DNA of 5,730 nucleotides from positions 1 to 5,730 of the forward strand of contig NZ_KL585382.1 of assembly GCF_000721935.1 (NCBI RefSeq), read 5' to 3'. The translations under genes and the position numbers were made by a program. The DNA comes from Streptomyces sp. NRRL WC-3549. Lineage in GTDB: Bacteria > Actinomycetota > Actinomycetes > Streptomycetales > Streptomycetaceae. Below are positions 1 through 5,730 of the stretch, one piece after another. Position 1 is the first letter of the stretch, and each line of letters opens with the position of its first letter. The notes under the pieces were generated by a model. The model was not told the DNA's origin. It did not search any database and saw nothing but the letters and a program-made list of their open reading frames with translations.

Positions 1-857
1 ACCGTGACGGGGACGGTGCAGCGGGAGGCGATGGCGGAGAGGGCGGCGTCGAGTCCGCGGTCGGTGAGGACGGCGGGGTGGATGCCGCGGGCGAGGTCGC
101 GGAGTTCCTGGAGGGCGACCTTGACCTCGCCGTGGGCCTCGTCGACCATGCGGGCGGCGGCTTCGGGGTCGGCGGTGAGTTTCTCCTTGGCGAGTCCGAG
201 GTCCATGGCGAGGGCGACGAGGCGGGCCTGGGCGCCGTCGTGGAGGTCGCGTTCGATGCGGCGCAGGTCGGCGGCGGCGGTGTCGACGACCACCCCCCGG
301 TCCGACTCCAGCTCGGCGATCCGCCGCTCCAGTTCGTCGGAGGGCGAGAGCAGCCCCCGTACCATCGCCCGGTCCGCGTTCGCCAACGCCCGTGCGACGA
401 AGGGGAGCACCGGCCAGAGGACGAACAGCCCCACCAGTGTCACGGTGAACGTGACCACGCCCCAGGGCAGCCGGATGAACGCGTACAGCAACGTCCGCCA
501 GCCGACCGGGTCCTTGAGCCCCGACCACAGCCACGGGAAGAAGCCCCGGTTCCGCCGGCCACGTGTCATCGGGCTCGGTTCCTCGACCCGGACCCCCAGC
601 ATCCCTCGTGCCCGGCCGCGTTCCACCCGGCCGATGCCGCGCGCGCCCTGCAGCCCCAGGGCGAGCAGGGGCAGACCGATCACGGTGACGGACAGTCCCG
701 CACCCACACCGATCAGGAGGACCGAGTAGACGAACCCGGCGATCGCCATCGGGAGATCGGCGAGGAGGTGCGCGATCTCCTTCCACGTCCACCGGTCGAA
801 GGCGAAGCGTGCGGGCGGCGGCCGGTCGGCGTCCGGCAGAGGGGGGCTCATGGTCAT
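1..857 (-). CDS. Sensor histidine kinase, N-terminal part (runs off the left edge)
   Basis: This is the first 285 residues of a two-component sensor kinase, reading leftwards from ATG 857-855. Residues 35-160 form two hydrophobic hairpins (about 36-70 and 121-155) typical of the actinobacterial membrane 'Sensor' domain that precedes HisKA_3 kinases. Residues 174-200 look like a short helical linker. The HisKA_3 domain follows with the phosphoacceptor motif ERDLHDGAQ, where His206 (bases 240-242) is the predicted autophosphorylation site. The segment LRDLARGIHPAVLTDRGLDAAL (its first 20 residues from about 252) is the usual end of this domain. The HATPase_c domain and any response regulator gene would lie beyond base 1. 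I chose the start because GGCAGG sits 8 bases upstream. ATG 851 (two codons in) and ATG 893 (twelve codons upstream, without a visible ribosome binding site) are alternatives. It is divergent from the nuo operon, so it could regulate it, but nothing in the sequence proves that. Confidence 0.93.
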   Translation of the reverse strand, partial: MTMSPPLPDADRPPPARFAFDRWTWKEIAHLLADLPMAIAGFVYSVLLIGVGAGLSVTVIGLPLLALGLQGARGIGRVERGRARGMLGVRVEEPSPMTRGRRNRGFFPWLWSGLKDPVGWRTLLYAFIRLPWGVVTFTVTLVGLFVLWPVLPFVARALANADRAMVRGLLSPSDELERRIAELESDRGVVVDTAAADLRRIERDLHDGAQARLVALAMDLGLAKEKLTADPEAAARMVDEAHGEVKVALQELRDLARGIHPAVLTDRGLDAALSAIASRCTVPVT

Positions 858-904
858 GGCACCAGCCTGCCGGGTGGCGCAGCCGCACGCCATGGGGTAC
901 GTGG

Positions 905-945
905 GGTGGGGCGCGGTGGGGATAACCCCACCGCGCCGAACCACC
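905..945. promoter_or_regulatory. Strong inverted repeat (hairpin or operator) in the divergent intergenic region
   Basis: Bases 910-921 and 926-937 are perfect 12-base complementary arms around a four-base ATAA loop. After a three-base bulge (938-940), five further pairs form between 905-909 and 941-945. There is no T-tract on either strand, and the flanking genes point away from each other, so an intrinsic terminator is unlikely. It lies about 50 bases upstream of the kinase start and 150 bases upstream of nuoA. It could be a dyad operator for a regulator shared by both transcripts, or a 5'-leader hairpin of the kinase mRNA. The symmetry is seen directly; the role is inference. Confidence 0.6.
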
Positions 946-951
946 GCCGCC

Positions 952-996
952 CGCACCGGCGTACGGGCCTCGCGCACCGGCGCACTCGCGCGCCGG
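952..996. repeat. Short direct repeat with 21-bp spacing and an overlapping small inverted repeat
   Basis: CGCACCGGCG occurs at 952-961 and again at 973-982, exactly 21 bases apart, close to two helical turns. The second copy overlaps an inverted repeat with arms CCGGCGC (977-983) and GCGCCGG (990-996) around six bases. Such short GC-rich matches can arise by chance in DNA of this composition, so a regulatory role is only a possibility. Confidence 0.3.
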
Positions 997-1044
997 AGTC
1001 CCGGGACCGGCACCCGAAGCGGAACAACGGGAAGGGGCAGGGCC

Positions 1045-1050
1045 TAGACT
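1045..1050 (+). promoter_or_regulatory. Possible -10 box of the nuoA promoter
   Basis: TAGACT matches the TAGRRT-like -10 element of principal-sigma (HrdB-type) streptomycete promoters. It would place transcription start near 1056-1058, giving a leader of about 40 bases before the nuoA GTG. No convincing TTGAC-like -35 box is present at the usual spacing, so this is a weak prediction based on the -10 hexamer and its position. Confidence 0.3.
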
Positions 1051-1086
1051 CCCGTGCGTACGGAGCGTCGAACAGGGTGAAGGAGC

Positions 1087-1092
1087 GAGGGA
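1087..1092 (+). promoter_or_regulatory. Ribosome binding site deciding the nuoA start
   Basis: GAGGGA ends six bases before GTG 1098 and supports that start over the in-frame GTG at 1107, which would be 15 bases away. A second purine-rich stretch, AAGGAG at 1080-1085, is 12 bases from GTG 1098. Confidence 0.55.
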
Positions 1093-1097
1093 CGGAC

Positions 1098-1499
1098 GTG
1101 GCGGACGTGGCGGAACCGACCGTTCTCGCGTCGGACTACTTCCAGAGCTATTCGGTGGTCGGACTGCTCGCCGTGGTCGGCGTGCTGTTCGTCGCCGTCG
1201 CCTTCGGCGCCGCCCGGCTGCTGAGGCCGGTGGTCCCGACGCCGGAGAAACTCCTCACCTACGAATGCGGCGTCGACCCCGTGGGGGAGGGCTGGGCCCA
1301 CACCCAGGTCCGCTACTACGTGTACGCGTTCCTGTATGTGATCTTCGCCGTCGACTCCATCTTCCTGTTCCCGTGGGCCACGGTGTTCGCCGCGCCCGGG
1401 TACGGGGCGACGACGCTGGTGGAGATGTTCATCTTCCTCGGTTTCCTGGCCGTGGGACTGCTCTACGCATGGAAGAAGGGCGTCCTCACATGGGCGTGA
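1098..1499 (+). CDS. nuoA: NADH-quinone oxidoreductase subunit A (paralogous copy)
   Basis: This encodes a 133-residue membrane subunit of respiratory complex I, located at the junction of the peripheral and membrane arms near the quinone cavity. Three hydrophobic helices are visible (about 17-42, 73-95 and 105-126). The family hallmark YECGVDP is at 55-61, followed by the conserved stretch [20 protein letters not shown] (72-91). Length is usual for NuoA. The start is GTG 1098 with GAGGGA six bases upstream. The gene is first in the operon and overlaps nuoB by 10 bases. One oddity is the normal FDVE motif of the second helix, which reads FAVD here (83-86): the first acidic residue is Ala84 and the second is Asp86 instead of Glu. 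In E. coli NuoA the equivalent residues (Asp79, Glu81) are functionally important. The family is certain; function as a paralogous copy is inferred. Confidence 0.95.
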   Translation: MADVAEPTVLASDYFQSYSVVGLLAVVGVLFVAVAFGAARLLRPVVPTPEKLLTYECGVDPVGEGWAHTQVRYYVYAFLYVIFAVDSIFLFPWATVFAAPGYGATTLVEMFIFLGFLAVGLLYAWKKGVLTWA

Positions 1500-2122
1500 C
1501 GAGCCGGCCGGACCCGCGAAACCCCGTTCCGCTGCCCGATCCGACACCGCTGCCCGAGCCGAAGAGGCTCGGCGTGCTCTCCCGGCTCGCGCCCGAACCG
1601 ATGAAGGTGGTCCTCAACTGGGGCCGCCGCTACAGCCTCTGGGTCTTCAACTTCGGACTCGCCTGCTGCGCCATCGAGTTCATCGCGGCCTCGATGGCCC
1701 GGCACGACTTCATGCGGATGGGCGTCATCCCGTTCGCCCCCGGCCCCCGCCAGGCCGACCTGATGGTCGTCTCCGGCACGGTGACGGACAAGATGGCCCC
1801 GGCCGTGAAGCGGCTGTACGAGCAGATGCCCGAGCCCAAGTACGTCATCTCCTTCGGCGCCTGCTCCAACTGCGGCGGGCCGTACTGGGATTCGTACTCC
1901 GTGACCAAGGGCGTCGACCAGATCATCCCGGTCGACGTGTACGTACCGGGCTGCCCGCCGCGGCCGGAGGCACTCCTCCAGGGCATCCTGAAGCTCCAGG
2001 AGAAGATCGCCCGCGAGTCGCTCGCCGGCCGTTACGCCACCGAGGACACCCCCCGCCCCTCGGCCGCCGCGCTGAGCAGTGGCCTCGTGGCCGCCCCGAA
2101 GGCGCCGGGGGAGGAGCAGTGA
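1490..2122 (+). CDS. nuoB: NADH-quinone oxidoreductase subunit B (cluster N2 subunit)
   Basis: This encodes a 210-residue PSST/NuoB-type subunit of the peripheral arm, which binds the last [4Fe-4S] cluster (N2) that passes electrons to quinone. All four expected ligands are visible: the tandem Cys59-Cys60 in [10 protein letters not shown], Cys125 in FGACSNCGG, and Cys155 in PGCPPRPE. There is one extra residue between the last two ligands compared with E. coli (30 versus 29 positions apart). Residues 1-37 form a Pro-rich N-terminal extension and residues 180-210 a flexible Ala/Pro-rich tail outside the core domain. The ATG at 1490 lies inside the end of nuoA, with AAGGG nine bases upstream, and gives the family-typical start. 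The intact ligands argue for an active electron-transfer protein. In complex I it pairs with NuoD to form the quinone site, but no nuoD is present here. Confidence 0.96.
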   Translation: MGVTSRPDPRNPVPLPDPTPLPEPKRLGVLSRLAPEPMKVVLNWGRRYSLWVFNFGLACCAIEFIAASMARHDFMRMGVIPFAPGPRQADLMVVSGTVTDKMAPAVKRLYEQMPEPKYVISFGACSNCGGPYWDSYSVTKGVDQIIPVDVYVPGCPPRPEALLQGILKLQEKIARESLAGRYATEDTPRPSAAALSSGLVAAPKAPGEEQ

Positions 2123-3747
2123 GCGCCGCCGAGTCGTACGACCGGCTGCCGGACGCCGTCACCGAGGTCTTCGGCCCGGAGGCCACGGCCGCGTACGCCT
2201 ACGACCTGCTGACCGTCGACGTCCCCGCCGCCGGCTGGACCGCCGCCCTGGAAACGGCCCGGTCCGCGCTGGGCTGCACCTATTTCGACTGGCTGAGCGC
2301 GGTCGACGAGCCGGGCACCGGCTTCCGGGTCTGCGCCCACGTCGCCGCCCTCGGCGAGGGCACGGTCCGGCGCCTGCTCGTCCGTACGACGGTTCCGCAC
2401 GACGCGGCCACCCTGCCCAGCGCCGTCGGCGTGTACGCGGGCGCGGCCTGGCACGAGCGCGAGACGCACGAGATGTTCGGCATCGGGTTCGAGGGCCATC
2501 CGCACCTGGTACCGCTGCTGCTGCCGGAGGGCTTCGAGGGCCACCCGCTCAGGAAGGACTTCGTCCTGGCGGCCCGGGTCGCGAAGGCGTGGCCGGGGGC
2601 GAAGGAGCCGGGCGAGTCCGAACACGGCGGACCGAAGCGGCGCACGATGCTGCCGCCGGGCGTGCCGGACCCGAACGAATGGGGGCCGCTCAAGGGGCAG
2701 CTCCCGGCCGCCCCGGCCCGCCCGGTCCGTGGCGCACGCGCGGCGGGCTCGGCGGGGGACCGGCCGGTACGCCGGTCCCGCAGCGCGAGCGAGGGTTCGG
2801 CGGCCCAGCGCACCACAGCCTCCCCCGACACCCCGGGCGCCTCGGGCGCGCCCTCCGCCCCGGATGCGCCGGCCACGGGTACGGCGGGGCCCCCGGAGGC
2901 GGCGACGCCGGTGCCGGGCGCGCCCGATGCACCCCGGGCCGCGCGCCCGCGCCGTAACCGCAGCGCTTCGCAGGGCTCGGTCAGCCAGGCCACCCCACCG
3001 ACGCGCACGCCCTCCGCGGTGGACGCGGACACGGGAGCGGGGGCGGGTACGGCCACCGCTCAGACCGGAACCACGCCGCCGAACCCGGCCGGCGACACCG
3101 CAACGCCCGCCGAGTCCGGGAAGGCCGGCGGGGCCGGGAAGGTCGGCGGGGCCGCAGAGGCGGCCGGTGTGGATGGCGGTGCTGCTGACGGAGATGTTGG
3201 TGCCGGTGCCGACACGGGGGCCGTCGCGCCCACACGGCCGACCCGCCGTCCCACGCGCAGCTCCGACGCCCCCTGGCACCACGCCCAACCCGCCTTCGAC
3301 GGCAATCCCTCGCCGAAGACGGACGCCCCGGGCCCCACGACGGCGGACAACGCCCCGGAACAGCCACGCACCACCGATGCCGGTGCCGAGGCCGATACGG
3401 GGGACGACGCCGAGGCCGAAACAGGTACCGAGACGGGGCCCGCCGGGACAGGGACAAGGCCCGGGTCCGGGACCGAGTCCGGGACCGAGTCCGGGTCCGG
3501 GCCTGAGTCCGAGTCCGGAACCGAGTCCGAGTCCGGGCCTGAGTCTGAGTCCGGGACCGATGCCGGGACCACGGCAGGGCAGGGCCCCGCCCCCGCCTCC
3601 GGCCCCGAGTCCGGGACCGATGCCGGGACCACGGCAGGGCAGGGCCCCGGCCCCGAGTCCGCACGCGGCCCCGGTGCGGGCCCCGCCTCCGTCCCCGATC
3701 CCGCCGAACCCCGAACCGACCGTCCCGCCGGAGGCGATACCGCGTGA
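2119..3747 (+). CDS. nuoC: NADH-quinone oxidoreductase subunit C with a long disordered C-terminal tail
   Basis: This encodes a 542-residue protein. Residues 1 to about 165 form the complex I 30-kDa (NuoC) domain, with the signature [18 protein letters not shown] (111-128) followed by [16 protein letters not shown] (133-148). It is a structural subunit of the peripheral arm. NuoC proteins normally end soon after a short PDP-type segment (PDPNEWGP, 183-190). Here roughly 350 more residues follow, rich in Ala, Gly, Pro, Thr, Ser, Glu and Asp. From about residue 200 on I find no Leu, Ile, Met, Tyr or Cys, one Trp (386) and one Phe (393). The first part holds basic patches and the last 140 residues are acidic. 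The tail is not a NuoD domain, so this is not a NuoCD fusion. The GTG start overlaps the nuoB stop (GTGA), with a GGGGGAGG-type ribosome binding site. The frame stays open to a GTGA overlap with nuoH. The NuoC call is sure; the tail's role is unknown. Confidence 0.93.
   Translation: MSAAESYDRLPDAVTEVFGPEATAAYAYDLLTVDVPAAGWTAALETARSALGCTYFDWLSAVDEPGTGFRVCAHVAALGEGTVRRLLVRTTVPHDAATLPSAVGVYAGAAWHERETHEMFGIGFEGHPHLVPLLLPEGFEGHPLRKDFVLAARVAKAWPGAKEPGESEHGGPKRRTMLPPGVPDPNEWGPLKGQLPAAPARPVRGARAAGSAGDRPVRRSRSASEGSAAQRTTASPDTPGASGAPSAPDAPATGTAGPPEAATPVPGAPDAPRAARPRRNRSASQGSVSQATPPTRTPSAVDADTGAGAGTATAQTGTTPPNPAGDTATPAESGKAGGAGKVGGAAEAAGVDGGAADGDVGAGADTGAVAPTRPTRRPTRSSDAPWHHAQPAFDGNPSPKTDAPGPTTADNAPEQPRTTDAGAEADTGDDAEAETGTETGPAGTGTRPGSGTESGTESGSGPESESGTESESGPESESGTDAGTTAGQGPAPASGPESGTDAGTTAGQGPGPESARGPGAGPASVPDPAEPRTDRPAGGDTA
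2770..2988 (+). repeat. Twin Arg/Ser motif in the NuoC tail
   Basis: The tail contains [13 protein letters not shown] (residues 218-230, bases 2770-2808) and [13 protein letters not shown] (278-290, bases 2950-2988), exactly 60 residues apart. The two copies use different codons for shared residues, including AGC versus TCG for Ser224/Ser284, so the match is kept at protein level rather than being a fresh DNA duplication. A looser third Arg-rich patch, [13 protein letters not shown], is at 376-388. These may be binding or modification motifs in a disordered chain; that is inference. Confidence 0.65.
3463..3649 (+). repeat. Low-complexity dipeptide array and 60-bp tandem repeat in the nuoC tail
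   Basis: From 3463 to 3558 the codons strictly alternate Gly or Glu with Ser, Thr or Pro for 16 dipeptides (residues 449-480). Next, 43 identical bases at 3547-3589 recur at 3607-3649, a period of exactly 60 bases (20 residues, [14 protein letters not shown]...). Both units keep the reading frame. Such arrays expand and contract by replication slippage, so length probably varies between strains. Confidence 0.85.
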
Positions 3748-4712
3748 ACGACGTACTCGACGTCGCCCTCCGGCTGGTCATCGTCTTCGCCGTGTTCCTG
3801 GTCGTCCCGCTCGTCGTGGGGCAGACCGAGCACAAGGTGATGGCCCACATGCAGGGCCGCCTCGGCCCCATGTACGCGGGCGGCTTCCACGGCTGGGCCC
3901 AGCTCGTCGCGGACGGGGTGAAGTTCGCGCAGAAGGAGGACATCGTCCCGGCCGAGGCGGACCGGAGGATCTTCCAACTGGCCCCGGCCGTCGCCCTCCT
4001 CCCGTACCTCCTCGTGCTCGTCGCCATCCCGGTCGGCCCGGGGGAAGGGGCCGTCGGCCAGGTCGTCGACGCGGGCATCTTCTTCGTGCTCGCCGTCATG
4101 GGGATCGGCGTGCTCGGGTCGCTGATGGCGGGCTGGGCGTCGGCCAACAAGTTCTCGCTGCTCGGCGGCCTCCGGACCGCCGCGCAGCTCCTCGCCTACG
4201 AACTGCCGATGCTGCTCGCCGCCGCCTCCGTGGCCATGGCGGCGGGCACGGTCTCGCTCACGGGCATCCTGGACGCCTTCGAGTGGTGGTGGCTGCCCTG
4301 GCAGATCGTCGGTGCACTGGTCTTCTTCGTGGCCGGCCTCGCCGAACTCCAGCGGCCCCCCTTCGACATGCCGGTCGCCGACTCCGAGATCATCTTCGGC
4401 GCCTACACCGAGTACACCGGGCTCCGGTTCGCGCTGTTCCTGCTCTCCGAGTACGCCGGGATCGTCGTGCTGTGCGGGCTGACCACCGTCCTCTTCCTGG
4501 GCGGCTGGCACGGGCCGTTCGGTGCCGACGGACTCGGCTGGGTGTGGACGCTGCTCAAGGCGGCCGTGCTCGCGTTCGTCGTCATCTGGCTGCGCGTCAC
4601 CTACCCCCGGCTGCGCGAGGACCAGTTGCAGAAGCTCGCCTGGACCACGCTCATCCCCCTCGCCCTCGCGCAGATCGCGCTCACCGGCATCGTGAAGGTG
4701 GCGATCAACTAG
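3744..4712 (+). CDS. nuoH: NADH-quinone oxidoreductase subunit H (quinone-channel membrane subunit)
   Basis: This encodes a 322-residue polytopic membrane protein of normal NuoH length with about eight hydrophobic segments. NuoH forms the membrane part of the quinone chamber and starts the proton path into the membrane arm. Family signatures seen are HMQGRLGP (35-42), [20 protein letters not shown] (54-73), AYELP (151-155) and the loop [12 protein letters not shown] (204-215) followed by TEYTG (222-226). Differences from the usual pattern are clear. GPNRVG-type sequence is replaced by GPMYAGG (41-47), and the loop has Val211 where E. coli has Glu216, with Asp213 for Glu218. Asp208, Glu215 and Glu223, which match E. 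coli Asp213, Glu220 and Glu228, are kept. The start is GTG 3744, overlapping the nuoC stop by four bases, with GGAGG nine bases upstream inside the nuoC tail. In standard operons nuoG precedes nuoH; here nuoC does. Confidence 0.96.
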   Translation: MNDVLDVALRLVIVFAVFLVVPLVVGQTEHKVMAHMQGRLGPMYAGGFHGWAQLVADGVKFAQKEDIVPAEADRRIFQLAPAVALLPYLLVLVAIPVGPGEGAVGQVVDAGIFFVLAVMGIGVLGSLMAGWASANKFSLLGGLRTAAQLLAYELPMLLAAASVAMAAGTVSLTGILDAFEWWWLPWQIVGALVFFVAGLAELQRPPFDMPVADSEIIFGAYTEYTGLRFALFLLSEYAGIVVLCGLTTVLFLGGWHGPFGADGLGWVWTLLKAAVLAFVVIWLRVTYPRLREDQLQKLAWTTLIPLALAQIALTGIVKVAIN

Positions 4713-5383
4713 TGCCCCCGATCCCCGGCTCAGGCCTGGCCAAGGGCCTCGCCGTGACCCTGCGGACCATGACGAAGCGCACGGTCACCGCCCAGTACCC
4801 GGACGTCCAGCCCGACCTGCCACCCCGTACGCGCGGGGTCATCGGACTGTTCGAGGAGAACTGCACGGTCTGCATGCTGTGTGCCCGTGAGTGCCCCGAC
4901 TGGTGCATCTACATCGACTCCCACAAGGAGACCGTGCCCCCGGCGGCCCCGGGCGGCCGTGAGCGCAGCCGTAACGTCCTGGACCGGTTCGCGATCGACT
5001 TCGCCCTCTGCATGTACTGCGGTATCTGCGTCGAGGTGTGTCCCTTCGACGCGCTGTTCTGGTCACCGGAGTTCGAGTACGCGGAGACGGACATCCACGA
5101 ACTCACCCATGAGCGCGACAAGCTCCGCGAGTGGATGTGGACCGTGCCGGAACCGCCCGCGCTCGACCCGGGAGCCGAGGAGCCCAAGGAGCTCGCCGCC
5201 GCACGCAAGACGGCCGACAAGCTCCGCGCCGCCGAAGAGGCCCGGCGAACCGCCGAGGCCCAGCAGGCGGCAGAGGCCCAGCAGACCGCCGAGGCCCAGC
5301 AGTCCGCAGAGGCTCAGCAGTCCGCAGAGACCCGGCCGGGTACGGACGCGGAAGAAGGAGAAGAAGGAAGGGGACAGGGGTGA
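4712..5383 (+). CDS. nuoI: NADH-quinone oxidoreductase subunit I (2x[4Fe-4S] ferredoxin-type) with repetitive tail
   Basis: This encodes a 223-residue peripheral-arm subunit that relays electrons through clusters N6a and N6b towards N2 on NuoB. Residues 8-30 match the N-terminal amphipathic helix of the family, ending in VTAQYPD. Two ferredoxin motifs follow: C51-x2-C54-x2-C57-x3-C61-P and C100-x2-C103-x2-C106-x3-C110-P, all eight ligands present. Residues 111-150 are the usual [16 protein letters not shown] C-terminal region. Residues 158-223 are an added hydrophilic Ala/Glu/Gln tail with tandem hexapeptides. The GTG at 4712 overlaps the last base of the nuoH stop (TAGTG) and keeps the membrane-associating helix. 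An in-frame GTG at 4754 with AAGGG seven bases upstream is an alternative, but it would cut that helix. The overlap and order show co-expression with nuoH and nuoJ. Confidence 0.95.
   Translation: MPPIPGSGLAKGLAVTLRTMTKRTVTAQYPDVQPDLPPRTRGVIGLFEENCTVCMLCARECPDWCIYIDSHKETVPPAAPGGRERSRNVLDRFAIDFALCMYCGICVEVCPFDALFWSPEFEYAETDIHELTHERDKLREWMWTVPEPPALDPGAEEPKELAAARKTADKLRAAEEARRTAEAQQAAEAQQTAEAQQSAEAQQSAETRPGTDAEEGEEGRGQG
5249..5320 (+). repeat. Four tandem 18-bp repeats encoding xAEAQQ
   Basis: Four in-frame copies of an 18-base unit encode [18 protein letters not shown] and SAEAQQ (NuoI residues 180-203), followed by a partial copy, SAE. The preceding segment (about 158-179) is also Ala/Glu/Lys/Arg-rich, so residues 158-206 probably form one long charged helix, possibly a coiled coil. 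The period of six does not fit a perfect heptad. The repeats are seen directly; the helix is predicted from composition. Confidence 0.9.
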
Positions 5384-5730
5384 ACCTCGCAGCAGGAGCC
5401 GGGCATCCCGGCTTCCTCTCCCCGACCGGCGTCGAGATCGCCTTCGTCCTCGTCGGCCTCGCCACCCTCGGCGCGGCGGCCATCACCGTCACGACCAGGC
5501 AGCTCGTACACGCCGCACTCTGGCTCGTCGTGGCACTCGGCGGCCTGGCCGTCGAGTACCTGCTGCTCACGGCCGAGTTCATCGCCTGGGTGCAGGTCCT
5601 GATCTACGTCGGTTCCATCGTCGTCCTCCTCCTCTTCGGACTCATGCTCACCCGGGCGCCCATCGGCCGTTCACCGGACGCCGATTCCGGCAACCGGTGG
5701 GTCGCCCTCGGTGTGGCGGTCGCCTCGGCG
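5380..5730 (+). CDS. nuoJ: NADH-quinone oxidoreductase subunit J, N-terminal part (runs off the right edge)
   Basis: The first 117 residues of a NuoJ (ND6-type) membrane subunit are present, reading from GTG 5380, which overlaps the nuoI stop by four bases (GTGA), with GGAAGGGG six bases upstream. NuoJ sits between NuoH and the antiporter-like subunits. Hydrophobic segments are at about 18-36, 43-63, 68-90 and from 107 onward. The family hallmark is in the third: [20 protein letters not shown] (first 20 residues from 65), matching the conserved TM3 with its Tyr-Val-Gly that forms the pi-bulge hinge in solved complex I structures. Glu66 matches the conserved acidic residue before it. Nothing looks broken; the end lies beyond the window, where nuoK would be expected. 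Confidence 0.94.
   Translation, partial: MNLAAGAGHPGFLSPTGVEIAFVLVGLATLGAAAITVTTRQLVHAALWLVVALGGLAVEYLLLTAEFIAWVQVLIYVGSIVVLLLFGLMLTRAPIGRSPDADSGNRWVALGVAVASA

Noticed and set aside
905..945. Intrinsic terminator at the large hairpin.
   Set aside because: There is no T-run on either strand and both flanking genes are transcribed away from it.
4..1096. Plus-strand open frames over the kinase gene and the intergenic region, including an apparent 340-residue extension of NuoA from base 78.
   Set aside because: The minus strand encodes a clear histidine kinase here. NuoA has its usual length from GTG 1098, which has a ribosome binding site.
3463..3649. CRISPR array suggested by the regularly spaced repeats.
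   Set aside because: The repeats are in-frame, low-complexity coding repeats without unique spacers of regular length.
2119..3747. NuoCD fusion as an explanation for the long NuoC.
   Set aside because: Residues 200-542 are low complexity with no Leu, Ile or Met and no 49-kDa subunit motifs, so no NuoD domain is present.
2032..4511. Long minus-strand open frames opposite nuoC and nuoH.
   Set aside because: They are antisense shadows of GC-rich codons and repeats, give low-complexity products without recognisable domains, and overlap well-supported genes.
2729..4711. A very long open plus-strand frame through the nuoC tail and nuoH that joins the nuoI frame (ending 5383).
   Set aside because: Upstream of 4712 the translation is Arg/Pro-rich with no family motif and lies across clearly coding nuoC and nuoH in another frame. 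It is a shadow caused by high GC; only the nuoI part is real.

Overview
The window is very GC-rich (roughly 70% or more by eye). It has strong third-position GC bias, many GTG starts and tightly overlapping genes. Together with the protein families seen, this points to an actinomycete, most probably Streptomyces or a close relative. That placement is inference from composition and gene content; no database search was possible.

Layout. (1) Bases 1-857, minus strand: the N-terminal 285 residues of a membrane-bound sensor histidine kinase (membrane 'sensor' domain followed by a HisKA_3 dimerisation/phosphoacceptor domain). Its ATPase domain lies beyond the left edge. (2) Bases 858-1097: a 240-bp divergent intergenic region holding a strong inverted repeat (905-945), a 21-bp-spaced direct repeat, a possible -10 box and the nuoA ribosome binding site. 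(3) Bases 1098-5730, plus strand: a compact run of respiratory complex I (NADH:quinone oxidoreductase, type I) subunit genes in the order nuoA, nuoB, nuoC, nuoH, nuoI, nuoJ, with nuoJ cut by the right edge. Every junction overlaps (10, 4, 4, 1 and 4 bases), so the genes almost certainly form one translationally coupled operon.

How the genes work together. NuoB (site of cluster N2), NuoC and NuoI (clusters N6a and N6b) belong to the peripheral arm. NuoA, NuoH and NuoJ belong to the membrane arm next to the quinone cavity. In the usual order nuoABCDEFGHIJKLMN, the genes nuoD, nuoE, nuoF and nuoG lie between nuoC and nuoH. Here all four are absent from that place: nuoC runs directly into nuoH with a four-base overlap. 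The NADH-oxidising module is therefore not encoded here, and neither is NuoD, the quinone-site partner of NuoB. As I recall, Streptomyces genomes carry a complete 14-gene nuo operon plus a second, shorter nuo locus; this window fits that second locus.

Most notable. NuoC has a tail of about 350 residues that contains no Leu, Ile, Met, Tyr or Cys and carries internal repeats and a twice-repeated Arg/Ser motif. NuoI has a shorter repetitive Ala/Glu/Gln tail. NuoA and NuoH keep their family folds but differ at positions that are normally conserved acidic or quinone-channel residues. Together these suggest a specialised, paralogous complex I-like enzyme whose electron input and partner subunits are not known from this window.
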